A DNA stretch of 64,000 nucleotides, taken from positions 17,083,670 through 17,147,669 of the forward strand of contig CM069594.1 of assembly GCA_035771175.1 (NCBI GenBank). The letters are read 5' to 3'. The DNA is from Paratinospora sagittata (Eukaryota > Streptophyta > Magnoliopsida > Ranunculales > Menispermaceae). The translations under genes were made by a program, and so were the position numbers. Below the pieces are notes generated by a model. It was not told the DNA's origin. It made no database searches and saw only the letters and a list, made by a program, of their open reading frames with translations. Shown here one piece after another: positions 44,690 through 56,743 of this stretch (the stretch's first letter is position 1; every line of letters begins with the position of its first letter).

Positions 44690-45022
44690 ATCTTTCCCTT
44701 TTTGATAATTTCAAATACTCAGAGATCATGCAGATAGCTATTCATGTAATCAAACATATACCGAATTTAAAACGATATCTGCAGTCATGTCAGTTTTGTT
44801 TGATTTTAATCATACAATTTACATGGTAAGATGTCTGCAGAAAACACACAATGTAAATTATAAACAAGAATGAATAATACGTGTATAGAACACAGTAACT
44901 TGGATAGAACTCCCCCTTACATGTAAACTCCCCTTTATATGTAGCTTCCCTCTTGAGATAATTTAGCCTTAATATCTACAATCTCTTCTCCCCCTTTTGA
45001 AAACATCAAAAAGTGGGTGGGC

Positions 45023-48010
45023 TCAGCCTGTACTTGGACCCTTCCCATTCCTTTTCCTTTCGGCCTCCTCATCCATCTTCAATCCACTGGAACTAGATGA
45101 AGAATTCTTGGGTTTCCTTGGTGCTTGTAGTCTTGAAGAACCACGTGTGCTCTGTCTCACATTGCTGACAGATTCACCAATTACAATAGCTTTCCTATAT
45201 TTTTCAATGAATTTGTCATGAGCATGCTCTGGAACACCACATTTAAATGGATCAAGAGGTGGACCAAGTTTGAAACCTTTTACTTTTCGTTCCGCAAGAC
45301 CTTGAGCAAAACTCAGAAGACAGTGTATCACCTTCAAATTTTGGCCTGATTGGTTGCTTGCGTTTGGAATCAGGGAGAGTTTCTGATGAAGGATCTAGGG
45401 GTGGAGACACTCTTCGACTGATTCTATGCAATGGCTCTTCATTTGATTCATCTTCTTCTTCATATTTTAATATACCTTGAAGTCTGTCAGATTCGTGAGG
45501 TCCTTGAGGACGTGTGAAGGCTGGAGCTCTTGGTGCATGTAGAACCTCTACACCTTTCTTCTCCAACAGATGAAAGAGCTTAGCAAAACGTTTCATGCTT
45601 GAGGCAATATACCAAACAGTAGAATGCATCCAACTATTTATTGCCTTGAAGAGATCTTCAAAGAAGCCAACTACTCCTTCCACTCGATCTGCAGCTGTGA
45701 TGACAGTTTAAGACTGATCCATAATTGATATGGCAAGCAAGGGCTTCTTGTTCTCCAAGTTTTGTAATTTCTCAAAAGCACAAGTAACCAAGTGTAGAAT
45801 CTTGGTTAGTCTATCATCCTCTGTTGGTGTTGGCCTTGCTGTATCTAAATTCTCTTTCAGACGGGAGATGGCTTGCAGCACCGGATCAAGCGTTGTTTTG
45901 CTGGTTACTTAATCCAAGATAGCATCCAACACTGATTGCAGAGTTTCAGAAATAGACCTATCTTTAGAGGGTTCAGCCATTTTACCTTTCAAGCTTTGAA
46001 TTTTTTCAAGAATATTTTTTAAAGCTTATTTAATTACAGCACTGGCAGCATGACTTGGCGTAGCTGGCATTGTGTGATTCTGTGGATTTCGAGGTCTGGC
46101 TGGAGGTTGTTGAGGAGCCGCCAATCTCGGCAGAACAACAACAACAAAGGTATTTATTAATTTCTTGATCTGTCGCATGTCCTCCTGAATTATCTTAATA
46201 AAATCATCAAGTGATGATGAAGGAGTGGAGCTCGATGAAGGCAAGGATTGCATGACTTTTAACTGGTTGTCCATTGTTGAGAGAGCTTCTCGAGCAATTC
46301 AGTTGCCTTGATTATTTGAGAGTTAAGTTCTTTGATCTCATTAATCTCAACTCTCTCCTGAGATTTCAGAGATTCTCAGACTTCTGACAATGTCTCATTT
46401 TTCAATTGAACTTGGTTCTGTTCCAAACGAGTCATTAGTTGAGACATGACAAAAAATTGACCTTCTCTCACTCGTCTGAGAAAGTCTTCCTCTCTGAAGA
46501 ATACATCATTTGGCCTGCTAGTGGATAGATAAGAAGGTTGCTCATGATCGGATGAGCTTTCCTCATAAATATTTTCCACTTCATCTTCTACTTGAAATTC
46601 AACATTGAACCTCATGAAAATCTTCAACATGATCCTCTTCATCAACTTCTTCATTCATGTCAACTCCTTGATAGGGTACGATAGCCAGATCATAGCCCTC
46701 TGAATACTTACTTTGTATACCACCAGACTCATTTTTCTTTGAGTTTTGAGATTCCATTGGTACAGGGATATCAAATGGAGATGGTTTTATCTGAGTCCTC
46801 ACTGACTCGTTCTCTGGTGATGTCCTCTAAGATTGCATCAGCATTTTCTGACTCATGCAAATGTTCTTCAACTATGGCTTGAGTAATCTGGGTCACCTCC
46901 TCCATTAGATCTTCTTCAGCATAGACATCTTGCTTTGCATGTTCAATTTCTATATCATCAATTGAAACATGCTCAATATTAACTCTGGAGACAACTTCTT
47001 CTAGCACAGCCTCTTCGACTGGAGCATTTGAAGCTTGTGCAGCTTCTTTCTCTATTGTTGATACATCTTCTTCTCTTACTTCATCTTTTCCACTGGGTTC
47101 ACCTTCAAGTGGAACTTCTGACATTGGAAGCCATTTGTCCAATGCAGGAACATGAGTATATTTCATCAATTTCACAGTGGTTTGACCAATGCAGTTGTAT
47201 CTGCTAGGTTCCTTAAAGCTTTCTCCACTGAAATCGATACCGCATCTCTCTAACGGAGTGGTGAGGTACATACTAGAGGTAGACCTCCTCATCTACTAAC
47301 CATCGTATTCATTACATGCAAGAGAATGTGGGGGAGATTTACTTTCTTCTATTCCAGAATGCACCAGATTAAGAATAAGTCTAATTCATTTACATTACCC
47401 CTGTTGTCGGTTTTCGGTTGTATGATGTGGGTAATGACGTTGTCGATTATTCTGGGAATAAGTTCAAAGGACTGATTTGTGAGTTTTTTTTCGACATAAG
47501 AATGGTCCTTTTTCTTTGAGGCAAGATTGAGAGTAGAAAGGTTGTTATAGCCTGGGATAAATCTCAACAGATTTTCCATTCACCACAGATTGTTTTGAGA
47601 GTTCAGAGCCGGGTTTATCAGTTAACCAAATTCAAATAAATTTGGTTGACGAGACTGGGATACCATTTTCATTTTAGAATGAGAAAATTGATTCAGGCTT
47701 GGAATTCAAAAAGAGAGAAAATGTCCAGATGGGAGTTAATGAAGAAGTCAAAATCGACATAGCTTCCATCAATTACAACTCGATTCATGAGCTTCTCGGC
47801 TTTGTCTCATTTTCTTCTCATCTTAAAAGAAGAAAGTGGGTGAGTCGTGGTTTCAGTAGGAGGTGTAGGTATCATTGGTGGGGGTTCCTCAGCCGGTGCG
47901 GCTTGAGTTGGTTCAATTCTTGGTCTTACACTCCTATCTAGAGGGGATGATAGCGACACAGCTCGTTTTCTAGCAGAAAAGGGGTGAAGCTTTTCGGGTT
48001 TGGGTGCCAA
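45023..48010 (-). pseudogene. Long reading frame of remnant J, 'putative plant transposon protein'-like
   Basis: It starts at the ATG at 48010 (MAPKPEKLHPFSARKRAVSL) and ends GKGPSTG-stop at 45023-45025. It is collinear with the element C frame. The domain part includes MENLLRF then PGYNNLSTLNL, SFELIPRIIDNVI and DLFLIWCILE (47579-47349), then an acidic region (47292-46376), a Pro/Gln-rich part (46274-46026), and a charged C-terminal part with SSSSSSGLKMDEEAERKR. Relative to the fragment at 35488 a stretch is deleted near 47560. Frameshifts occur near 47340, 46780 and 46380. Where C and J are broken they are broken at different sites, so their common ancestor probably had one open frame. Confidence 0.65.
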
Positions 48011-48780
48011 AAGAAATCAAAAGAGAAGATTGTGAAGAACTTAGACTACAAGACAAATACTGAAGCACAAGAGAATAGAGGATTCGAAAAATAGTAGAGA
48101 GCAGGATTTACCAAGGTTAAAGATGAAGATTCAGTGGTAACTTTGGAAACGATTCTTGGACAAGTTCTTCGAAGCATCCTAGGGCATAAAAGGTGAAAAG
48201 TGACTTCTAGGATACAACAGGTTTTACTTTATAGAGAGAAAGCGATAAGCTCGCTCTTGACATATATCAACACTTGCCACTTCCTATTCTTAAAAAAAAA
48301 AAAAAGGGCGGTTTGATTTAATGAGTAATATTGACCGATTAACATCATACTTCAAACTATCGTTTTTACTCGACTAGAGTTATTATGCACATTAGCGTCC
48401 TTCTTGTGACGAGTGATTTTTGAACAGCTAATGGCATCGGGCACATTTGCGTCCTCAAACACTGTTAGCATCTTTATTGATACTTAGGCTCTAATATTTA
48501 GCATATTTGACTAATACAAACTCAAATATCGTATGGTTGAATAACTGATATTGCAAATTATATTTCATCAACCAACAGTCAATAATTTAATCATGAGCAA
48601 AAAGAATTTAAACATTCCGAGCAACACATAATTAAACAAAGACATTAATTTCAAGTAGTCACTGATGAGTATGTTCCAGTAGTAGAAGAAAAGAGAGTGA
48701 CTTTTATACCTTTGCATATTTTTAACTTTTACCTCAAGGTACTACAAAGTCCTTGACTTGAGTACACTGTCTCATTTTGA
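48011..48780 (-). other. Leader region of J
   Basis: It matches 28660-29335 of element C, including 'cacattagcgtcct'. It then breaks at 48780, where the gag relic and PBS should follow, and joins directly to the middle of an LTR. A 15-base A run lies at about 48291-48305. Confidence 0.6.
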
Positions 48781-49892
48781 AGTTGTTGTTCATTTGAATT
48801 TGAATTTCAAATATGAACGTTTACTCACAACAGCCAGAATATATCACGATAGTGGCAACTGCACAATTCATGAATATTTTTTTTTCTCCAGATACAAGAA
48901 TAAGGAAAGTTGTAGAAGACGTGGTTCGAGAATCAGAGAATATCGCCTACAAATACAGAAAATTGATTTTGTATGAAAATTTGTTCAGAAAAGGTGGCGA
49001 AAAATATGTACATGTTAGAACAATAAAAATATCATTTCTGTCGTTTTGCTCCGTTGAGGGCTCTCATAGAATATCAGCGTCCTACTGAACAATGAAGTGA
49101 GGGAGCTACTAAGTAGTAAGCGTCCTGACTTGTTTTGAGAATTAAACGACTTAAAGCATTAGGGTGCTACTTCGCAGTAAGCGTTCTGCTTTGTTTTAAA
49201 ATGCAAAACATATGAGGGCGCTACTCAAGAGAAAGAGTCCTGAACTATTAAAAGCAGTTTTAAAACAATGTTTAAGCTCACTGAATGTTACTTAAGTTGA
49301 TTCTAAAAATGAGGGCGCTCCTACACAAGTAGCGTCCTGATAATTCATTCAACTTATAACTTATCAGCGGCCTTAAAGATAAAAATCACTTAAAGATAAA
49401 AGAAAATCTTTCAGCGAGCGAGCTGAAGCTAAATCAACGTCCTGACTACTCTCAAAGCTAAATTCAACCTTGAGCGTCTTAACATTTTATCAGCGTCTTG
49501 ACTCAACAAGTTCAGGAAAGCGCTGCTAAAACATTAGCATCCTGAAAGACTTTATAAAAGCGATTTTTGATTTCTCGATTAAAGCTCGACGAAACGTAAT
49601 GTTTCTTTTAATCAAATCAAATACTTTAGAAATCATAAGGTACGATTAAAATATTACGATCAAAACACGCAAATGATAAAAATCTTGCTGAGAGTAAGTT
49701 GATTGATAGACCTTACAATCTAAGTACTAATAGACTTGGAACTTCATTTTTCTGTTCAATAGGCTTGTGATCTTAGTTCCTTGATCTTGATTCTTGATAA
49801 ATCTAGAACACTTGACAAGATCATAAGATAGACCAACTGAAGATATTTGGAATCATCAAAACCTTCATATGGTGGGGTTCATTGAGATAACA
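48781..49892 (-). repeat. C-family LTR, truncated (J, second)
   Basis: It joins in at 'gttgttcatttgaat', the point equivalent to 24301 in C, just upstream of the TATA-like site. It runs through the array (49056-49546) to GAGATAACA at 49892, followed by an intact polypurine tract (49893-49906). It lacks the transcribed part, hairpin array and PBS side. Confidence 0.8.
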
Positions 49893-51292
49893 ATCTCCCC
49901 CTTTTTGATGATTTCAAATACTCAGAGATCATGCAGATAGCTATTCATGTAATCAAACATATACCGAATTAAAAACTATATCTGCAGTCATGTCAGTTCT
50001 GTTTAATTTTAATCATACAATTTACATGGTAAGATGTCTGCAGAAAACACACAATGTAAATTATAAACAAGAATGAATAATACGTGTATAGAACATAGTA
50101 ACTTTGATAGAACTCCCCCTTACATGTAAACTCCCTTTTATATGTAGCTTCCCTCTTGAGATAATTTAGCCTTAATATCTACAATCTCTTCTCCCCCTTT
50201 TGAAAACATCAAAAAGTGGGTGGGCTCAGCCCGTACTTAGACCCTTCCCTTTCTTTTTTCCTTTCGGCCTCCTCATCCTTCTTTATAATCCACTGGAACT
50301 AGATGAAGAATTCTTGGGTTTCCTTGGTTCTTGTGGTCTTGAAGAACCACGTGTGCTCTGTCTCACATTGCTGACAGATGCACCAATTACAATACCTTTC
50401 CTAGATTCTTCAATGAATTTGTCGTGAGCATGCTCTGGAACACCACATTTAAATGGATCAAGAGGTGGACCAAGTTTGAAACCTTTTACTTTTCGTTCCG
50501 CAAGACCTTGAGCAAACTCAGAAGACAGTGTATGACCTTCAAATTTTGGCCTGATTGGTCGCTTGCGTTTGGAATCAGGGAGAGTTTCTGATGAAGGATC
50601 ACGGGGTGGAGACACTCTTTGACTGATTCTATGCAATGGCTCTTCATTTGATTCATCTTCTTCTTCACATTCAAATATGCCTTGAAGTCTGTCAGATTCG
50701 TGAGGTCCTTGAGGACGTGTGAAGGCTGGAGCTCTTGGTGCATGTGGAACCTCTACACCTTTCTTCTCCAACAGATGAAAGAGCTTAGCAAAACGTTTCA
50801 TGCTTGAGGCAATATACCAAACAGTAGAATGCATCCTACTGTTTATTGCCTTGAATCAATCTTCAAAGAAGCCAACTACTCCTTCTACTCGATCTGCAGC
50901 TATGATGACAGTGTAAGACAGATCCATAATTAATGTGGCAAGCAAGGGCATCTTGTTTTCCAAGTTTTGTAATTTCTCAAAAGCACAAGTAACCAAGTCT
51001 AGAATCTTGGTTAGTCTATCATCCTCTCTTGGTGCTGGCCTTGCTGTATCTAAATTCTCTTTTAGACTGGAGATGGCCTGCAGCACCGGATCAAGAGTTG
51101 TTTTGCTGGTTACTTAATCCAAGATAGCATCCAACAATGATTGCAGAGTTTCAGAAATGGACCTATCTTTAGAGGGTTCAGCCATTTTACCTTTCAAGCT
51201 TTGAATTTTTTCAAGAATATTTTTTAAAGCTTATTTAGTTACAGCACTGGCAGCATTACTTGGCGTAGCTGGCATTGTACGATTCTGTGGAT
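49893..51292 (-). pseudogene. Second copy of the J interior with the C-terminal part of the long frame
   Basis: It is nearly identical to 44690-46080. The long frame's C-terminal part ends GKGLSTG-stop at 50226-50228. The largest open piece is 50834-50283, and a second runs 51086-50856. An internal Met-Ala-Glu start follows the pattern of 26591 in C. At about 51293 the sequence turns into the inverted leader H. On the minus strand the order of J is interior-LTR-interior-LTR, as produced by unequal recombination. Confidence 0.7.
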
Positions 51293-51384
51293 TTAGTGAC
51301 CACGCAGTCACTTCCCCTTCGATGCCCTAGGACATTTCAACAGGAACTTACTAGGAATCGTTTTAAGAATTAACGTTGAACCTT
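51293..51384 (+). mobile_element. Inverted C-family leader H, left part
   Basis: It reads GTGACCACGCAGTCAC (an inverted repeat itself), 'tgccctaggac' and 'ggaatcgttt', matching the reverse complement of 48120-48240 and 28780-28870. It is split by LTR F at its ACCTT target and continues at 56463. Confidence 0.7.
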
Positions 51385-52593
51385 TGTGGCGACCCCACAC
51401 CCCAGACCACCATCTCCGCTGGACGATGTGAGGAATGCCGGGGCGGGACACCCTGGCGTAGGCATCCACGACAACCCCAAATCATCCCATGGGATGATCG
51501 GGACCCTAAAAGCCTCAACCTGACTCTCCATAGAGTCCCATTTCTTTTTCCAACATCAACCTGATAGACTTAACAGTTCTATAATCATCATAAACATCCA
51601 CATGAATCAAAATAATAGTGATCTTCCAGTAAGCATACAATAATCAACATAGTCTCCAAAATAAACTAAAATAGCCCAGGCCGACATGCCCAGACTCATC
51701 ATCGTCAAATTCGAGGCCCAAGGCCATAATTACAACAATTATACAAAAACTCCTCGCCATCTAGGTTTAACATGTGATGTTAATTACATATGTACCAAAA
51801 ATTAACAAAGCATATACATATGTAATAAAGGACATCTAACCATACACAAGAGTCCTAGACTCGCATCAAGACGTCCCTAGCTTAGCTGTGGCTAAGTCCT
51901 CAAGCAAATGCAATGCCTTTGCCCTAATCTGTAGGACCTGAAAAGAAGGTGAGAGGGTGAGCGAACTATACCCAGTGAATAGTGTTCATATATGCCATCA
52001 ATTATACATCAATAAAAGCCAATATATATGCATGCATGAAATAATGCTCATAAATATGTGAAACATAACACACATAATAAAATAAGCATTCAACCATTTC
52101 CATGCATTTTAAAACCATCCACTTTACCACATTATTTTCCTGCTGTAGAGACCAACGTGGCCCCCCCTTATTGGGGTACAACTGACATAGAGATCATTTA
52201 CTCTATCATAAGTGAAATGATCCTCCCTGGCGGGGTATGCCAATTTCATTCAATTCCACCTCTAGAGAAGTTAACTTAGCAACATGCACAAGCCTCCTAG
52301 ATATTAAACATCTAGGAAACTTAGCTTGGAACATCCAAAGCCTTCTAGCGTTTCAACATTCAAATCCACCTCTGAGAAGTCAGCTTGGCAACATGAACAA
52401 GCCTCCTAGATATTCAACATCTAGGGTGTTGGCCCACATATGTCCAAGAGGGAGGTGAATTAGACACTTAGCAGATTTTAACCTTTCTTAAAAATGTGCA
52501 GAATAATGAAAACTAATTAAATAAAGTATACCAATCAAATACAACAAATGTAAATGAGACAGTACAAGCAAGATTTATAGTGGTTCGGCCGCA

Positions 52594-52780
52594 CCTAACC
52601 TCCTCAGTTAGGATTTCTTCAAACTCCACTATGGACCTTCTTACGGGAGAAGATCAAATTGGTACACTTTCTCAACTTACGAGTGTGAGAACTACCGTTT
52701 CTCAACTTACGGGTGTGAGAAGACCGTTTTTCAGCTTTCAGGTGTGAGAAGATCGTTTCTCAACGTCCGGGTGTGAGATG
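52594..52780 (-). repeat. Leader hairpin array and terminal stem-loop, LTR S
   Basis: CCTAAC-CTCCTCA-GTTAGG (52594-52612) is followed by GACCTTCT-tacggg-AGAAGATC. In sense RNA that unit is a full 8-pair stem with one U-G pair. Four TTCTCA-(acttacgggtg)-TGAGAA type units follow. Confidence 0.8.
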
Positions 52781-53476
52781 ACCGTTACAACTTCGAGCAA
52801 CACTTGCTCTTGCCCAGTGACTAACCAATCACTGCAAATTTGATACAAGATAAGATATGATTCCCTTTACTTAGAATCGAAGTGATATTTACAAAGCTTT
52901 CGATTGAACTTTCTGTGATCACAGATTTAGCAAGATATGTATGATGAAGTTTATGTTGAAAACAGGTTCAAAGAGCTTTTGTCTTCTTCAATGGATTGTC
53001 AAAATAATGAAGATGAAGATCAATCAATCTAGAAGACTTGAAGTTTTTCATTCAAAAGATCGTACGGTCAAGCACAAGTGAAAGACGACTAACTTTCGAA
53101 AAGTGTTTTGGCACAAGTGAAAACTATTAATACGTTTTGAATGAATATCAGTTTTCGTATATCCTTAGTGTTTTGGCGCTCTAGGTTATTTCAAATACAA
53201 CGTATACTTTCTTCTAGAAATGGATCGATTCAGCTTAATGCACATTACGACAATAGCACCTGAATTGTCTGATCCTTTCATGAAAAGATAATGTTTTGAC
53301 ATGCTTTTAGAACGTTCAAGAAGTTCTGAAAAAGTTGTTATACGATTTTGAAAAGTTCTCAAAAGTATTTGTACGATTCTGAAGAAAGTAACAAAAATGG
53401 TGCTCTTGTCAGAACAGTAACATTTGTTGAATTAGCGTCCTTGCGCATAATATCAACTTTTGTTGTTTTGTTCCTT

Positions 53477-54069
53477 GAGGGAACTCATGGAGCATAAGTG
53501 TCCTGCTGAACATTTAAGTGAGGGCGCTCATGGAGCATAAGCATCCTGCTGAACATTTAAGTGAGGGCGCTACTAAGTTGTAAGCATCCTGACTTACTTT
53601 GATGATTTAAACGAATCAAAACATGAGGGCGCTACTTTGCAGTTAGAGTCCTGCTTTATTTTAAAACACTAAACACACGAGGGCGCTACTCAAGAGTTAG
53701 CATCCTGAAATTTAAAATCAGTTTTAAAATAATGTTGACTACGCTGAAGGATAATAAGTGTGCCGAGGGTTATTAAGTTGATTTTAAAGATGAGGGTGCT
53801 CCTTCACAAGTAGCGTCCCGATAATTTATTCAACTTATAACTATCAGCGTCCTTGAAGATAGAAATCACTTAAAAACAAAAAGAACTTTTAGCAAGTTGA
53901 AACTAAGTTAGCGTCTTGACATTCTCAAAGGTTGATAAAAGAAAGGTCGCCACTTACAAGTAAGCATCCTTATTAATCAATTCAATTCAACCTTGAGCGT
54001 CCTAATATTTTATCAGCGTTCTGACTCATCAAGTCCAAGAGGGCGTTGCTTAAAACATTAGTGTCCTGA
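53477..54069 (-). repeat. Inverted-repeat array of LTR S with a duplicated unit
   Basis: It has the same AGGACGCT..AGCGCCCTC theme. Two adjacent 43-base units (53477-53519 and 53520-53562, both ending 'catttaagt') differ at four positions, a direct sign of array growth by unit duplication. Confidence 0.85.
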
Positions 54070-56462
54070 AAGACGTTATAAAAGAGGTTTTTGATTTCTC
54101 GATTAAAGCTATATAAAACATAATTAACCAGATTAAATCGAATATGCAAACAATTGATTAAAACATGCAGCAGGCATACATATCGCTGAATCATATGACA
54201 AAGAAAGTCCTACAACCTATCATAATCTAATCATACAATCGAACATCTTCAAATGATCATGGTCTTCAAAAAGATCTTTAATACGTTCGCCATGCATCAT
54301 TGATTCTTTGAAAACTTCAAGTAAGATTAGTTATGCCATATGTGCAGTAATATCATAAACAAAATGTGGTCTATAATCATGAAAATATCTTTCATATTAG
54401 GGACATATTCTTCATAAGGGACGTGAGTCCAATTGGTTCAACATAGGGAACTTAGCTTGGAACATCCAAAGTCTGAGAGGTCAGCTTGGCAACATGCACA
54501 AGCCTCCTAGATATTCAACATCTAGGGAACTTAGCTTGGAACATCCAAAGCCTTCTAGAGTTCTCAATGCATGCCATTTCAAATCACATTAAACACATGC
54601 ATTTTCATAATCATATTTCATGACTTTCAACCTACAAGTATAATTTAATATGATGATACAAGTGATAATCATAAGGAACAACTACTTACTAACAAGCCAC
54701 GCAAGCTATGCTATCCACTCACGGATCAACACCAATTCCAAATCAAGATCATGTAAACTATAAACACATGCACATATGTGTCATGTCCAACCTCATATTC
54801 AACACATAAGATTCATACCCAACTTCCCAACATAGCCAAATGAATCCGAATCATACCATGATTAATAATCTGCAACATAGTCCAATTGGTTCATCTATTA
54901 ACCAGCACCTCAAATCATATATAAAAACCAAAGACAAATACTTAGTCTAGGTCTATTCATGGTTATCAAAGTCAATGCACCATTCAACATTCAAACCATG
55001 AAAGATTGATCATAAACAACACAAATCCCCAATTTAAGCCCATACATAGCATATGCCCCAATTTGGGGAAAATCTCTACAATAAGGCATAAGGTCAAATT
55101 GAACTAACTCATTCAATTCCAGCATAAGTCTAACCATCATAAACCCATAATTTAATCCAATTTGGGTCCAATTAGACAAATCCCATGTCAATTTGATCAA
55201 TTGACTTAACTTAGGTCAAAAACCCCAATTTTGGGCAAAGTCCCAAAATTATCACCTAAGCCAATTTTATACTACACATAGAGTTTTCAACATGCATAAT
55301 CACTAAATTCCACCATCATTTATTTAGAATGAGCCATTTATTCAACGTAGTTGACATGCAAGTCAAACGGAAGACCCTAAGTTCACTTTCTATATTTTGG
55401 ACCAATACATCCAACCCCACCAATTTCTTGCTAGAATTTGGGGAAAATGTCACCATTAGGTTCCAAATCAATCTAGGAAACCAAATCTCTAGCATACATT
55501 TCGGTTTTAAGGGTTTCCAACAAAATCCTAACCTCATGCACCAACAAAAATGTGGTAAAGTGCTTGAAAAATGCACATTGGGTGTAGATCTAGGTCAAAA
55601 GACCTTATTTCTATCATTTCACATTCATTCCAAGCTCAAGACATCAAAACCCTAGTTTGGGAACACCCAAAACCGTGACCCATGGAGAAAACTACACCGT
55701 TAGAAAGCTTACGACCTTCAATGGTGATTTCATGGAAAGAAATGGAGAAAAACACTTACCTTAGGGTGTAAATGGTGAAGATTCCCCTTGGAAACCCTAG
55801 TTTTCCTCCTTTCTTTCCTCTCCAATTCGTTTCCAACTCATATGGGGAAAGTAGCAACTTTTTCCCCTTTTAAAATGCTGAAAATTGGCCATTTTTCACT
55901 AAAAAACGTGCCCAGAAAAGTGATGAGTGCGCTACTCCCTCACCAAGAACACCTAAACTTCATTTCTTCACTACGGGCTCAATACTCATCGGAACTTCGC
56001 GTATGACCAATCGATTTCCATGTAAAAATGCGTTCCAAACTCATTTATCATAGAATCAACACATATACACAACACATTCTAATATAATTGTCATATTCAC
56101 CATGTGTTGAGGTACAACTTTCCCATATATCAGAAAGGTGCATTAAATAAGAACATTTAATGTGATCTTTTCAATAAGTCACAAGTCAAGATGATGACTT
56201 GTTCAACAAGTTACTTATATGTAGCTTCTCCAATAAGCCACCCACAATAGTTTTAATATGACAATGATATTAAAAATAATAATAACACCACCAATAATAC
56301 TTTTTATAGTAACACCACCACCACTAATAATACTTTTTTTATAAGCAATAATCACACATCAAACATCAAACACACAAACATACACATCAAGGCAAGCACA
56401 TAGTGTTTGGGTAAAATACAAATGGGTTATGGGCTAGATGAAATGATTTCTAGGGCGTTACA

Positions 56463-56743
56463 ACCTTCATCTTTAACTTTTGGTAAATCTTATTCTCTGT
56501 TCATTTTTGAATCCTCTGATTCCTATTGTATTAGTTTTTGCCTTGTTGCCTCAGTTCTTTATATCTTTTCGTTTGATTTTTCAATGGCACCCAAACCCGA
56601 AAAGCTTCACCCTTTTTCTGCAAGAAAGCGAGCTGCTTCACCTTCATCACCTCCAGATATGAGTGCGAGACCAATAACTGAACCAACTCAGGCCAAACTG
56701 GCTGAGGAACCCACACCATCTGTACCCACACCTAGTATTGAAC
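56463..56743 (+). pseudogene. Inverted C-family copy H, start of the long reading frame
   Basis: It continues the leader from 51384. The ATG at 56584 gives MAPKPEKLHPFSARKRAASP, the same N-terminus as the frames in J and C but on the plus strand. The frame stays open to 56743, where LTR G is inserted after residue 53. The N-terminal SPSSPP and PTQAKLAEEPTPS stretches are low complexity and shared by all copies. Confidence 0.75.

Larger units (their letters stand above)
52427..54443 (-). mobile_element. C-like solo LTR S
   Basis: It starts TGTTGGCCCACATATGTCC and ends TTGGTTCAACA, flanked by an exact TAGGG duplication (52422-52426 and 54444-54448). It carries stem-loop 52594-52612, hairpin array 52633-52780 and inverted-repeat array 53477-54069. 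Removing it restores a continuous F sequence that matches F's own repeats. Confidence 0.9.
51385..56462 (-). mobile_element. Tekay-like solo LTR F, with solo LTR S nested inside
   Basis: The plus strand starts TGTGGCGACCCCACACC and ends AGGGCGTTACA, flanked by an exact ACCTT duplication (51380-51384 and 56463-56467). Without S it is about 3.06 kb. It includes 'cccagtgaatagtgttca' (about 51970), alternating 'cctctagagaagt' and 'cttagcttggaacatccaaag' phrases, and 'caacgtagttgacatgcaa' near 55345. It has no internal domain, so it is a solo LTR. The small open frames within (for example 55329-55655) have no recognisable similarity. Confidence 0.9.
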
